A stretch of 59,437 bases of DNA from Opitutaceae bacterium UBA2377 (GTDB taxonomy: Bacteria > Verrucomicrobiota > Verrucomicrobiia > Opitutales > Opitutaceae): the NCBI GenBank assembly GCA_002344205.1, contig DDSZ01000039.1, forward strand, positions 41,704 to 101,140, written 5' to 3'. The number at the start of each line of letters is the position of its first letter. The first letter of the stretch is position 1. The position numbers and the translations under genes are program-made. The notes beneath the pieces are model-generated. The model was not told where the DNA came from. It did not search any database and saw only the letters and a list, made by a program, of their open reading frames with translations. Positions 58,803 to 59,437 of the stretch are shown in pieces.

Positions 58803-59437
58803 TCAGCCGAATCGCCCCGAGACGTAGGCCTCGGTCTGGGCGTTGGCGGGGTTCTGGAAGATGTTGGTCGTGACGTCGTATTCAATGAGCTTGCCGAGGT
58901 AGAAAAAGGCGGTGCGGTCGGACACGCGGGCGGCCTGCTGCATGTTGTGGGTGACGATGACGATGGTGAACTCCTTCTTCAGCTCGTGGATCAACTCCTC
59001 CACCTTGGCGGTGGCAATGGGGTCGAGCGCGGAGCAGGGTTCATCCATGAGGAGGATCTCGGGCCGGTTGGCAATGGCCCGCGCGATACAGAGCCGCTGC
59101 ATCTGTCCGCCGGACAGACCAAAGGCACTCTCGTTGAGTCGGTCCTTGACCTCATCCCAGAGCGCGGCGCCACGGAGGGAACGCTCGACCACCTCGTCGA
59201 GCTCGGCCTTGCCGTTGCGACCGGCGACCCGGAGCGAATAAACGACGTTCTCGTAGATGGACTTCGGGAAAGGATTGGACTTCTGAAAGACCATGCCGAT
59301 GCGCTTGCGCAACGCGATGACCTCGATGAGCGGGTCGTAGATGCTGTGGCCGTTCACCAGGATATCGCCCTCATGCCGAATGCCGTCCACGAGGTCGTTC
59401 ATGCGGTTGAGATTGCGCAGCAGGGTGGATTTGCCGC
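58803..59437 (-). CDS. pstB: Phosphate ABC transporter ATPase PstB, C-terminal part
   Basis: ATP-binding subunit of the high-affinity phosphate importer. Begins outside the window; the first visible codons read [15 protein letters not shown] (end of Walker A). Then Q-loop [20 protein letters not shown], signature [20 protein letters not shown], Walker [14 protein letters not shown], and [20 protein letters not shown]. The internal Met at 59402 is not the start. The gene lies upstream of phoU in a pst-phoU operon. Confidence 0.95.
   Translation of the reverse strand, partial: GKSTLLRNLNRMNDLVDGIRHEGDILVNGHSIYDPLIEVIALRKRIGMVFQKSNPFPKSIYENVVYSLRVAGRNGKAELDEVVERSLRGAALWDEVKDRLNESAFGLSGGQMQRLCIARAIANRPEILLMDEPCSALDPIATAKVEELIHELKKEFTIVIVTHNMQQAARVSDRTAFFYLGKLIEYDVTTNIFQNPANAQTEAYVSGRFG

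Noticed and set aside
58803..59402. PstB starting at the internal Met at 59402
   Set aside because: [11 protein letters not shown] continues upstream in frame to the window edge, so the gene is truncated by the window.

Overview
The window is about 59 kb of very GC-rich, gene-dense DNA. It looks like a chromosomal segment of a Gram-negative bacterium of the Verrucomicrobia, most likely an Opitutaceae relative. This is inferred from the lpxC-fabZ fusion, a dcw cluster with an MraZ operator, an EF-P with an Asn-tipped loop, several heparinase-like and DUF4038-type carbohydrate enzymes, and short intergenic repeats. No rRNA, CRISPR array, prophage or transposase was recognised.

Layout. 1-4430: start of a division and cell-wall (dcw) cluster on the minus strand (mraZ, a 73-codon ORF, rsmH, ftsL-like, ftsI, murE running off the edge) with four 10-bp MraZ-box repeats upstream. 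4647-8180: a small unknown protein, lysA and a sugar-isomerase-like protein. 8286-10454: a DUF4038/GH140-type hydrolase. 10591-11804: an AT-richer two-gene island (HEPN-like, GNAT-like) behind a ~120-bp repeat. 11909-12990: a DUF971 protein and hisI. 13120-18598: a lipoprotein, then a tightly coupled OM factor / adaptor / ATPase / permease exporter. 18610-23078 (minus): ppk2, a BNR-repeat protein, lpxA, lpxC-fabZ. 23207-25979: efp, carbonic anhydrase, YebC, a dual-CDGSH protein, a PDZ protein. 26028-34754: a propeller-like protein, an RlmI-like methyltransferase, and a heparinase / PhyH / heparinase triplet. 34875-38270 (minus): a PHP phosphoesterase, a YdjM-type membrane protein, thymidine phosphorylase. 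38490-46645 (plus): argS, a GYF-domain membrane protein, a YihY protein, a PpiD-like protein, a TolC-like protein and a small membrane protein. 46816-48208: a second AT-richer two-gene island behind the same repeat. 48281-56836: miaA, a lipid-kinase-like gene, a response regulator-GGDEF, trpA, an EEP-family nuclease/phosphatase, and a VWA / histidine kinase / OmpR regulator operon. 56991-59437: tRNA-His, an ElyC-like gene, phoU and the end of pstB.

How they fit together. Most genes are housekeeping: cell division, lipid A, amino-acid and tRNA metabolism, phosphate uptake. Two themes are less ordinary. One is a set of polysaccharide enzymes (the heparinase pair with PhyH, the DUF4038 hydrolase next to a divergent sugar isomerase, the BNR protein and the propeller protein). 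The other is a pair of islands at 10.6-11.8 kb and 46.8-48.2 kb that share an upstream repeat and both have the order repeat - ORF - hairpin spacer - ORF, which resembles integron cassettes without an integrase. A REP-like repeat ending in a GTCCGCTC/GAGCGGAC palindrome occurs in six intergenic gaps.
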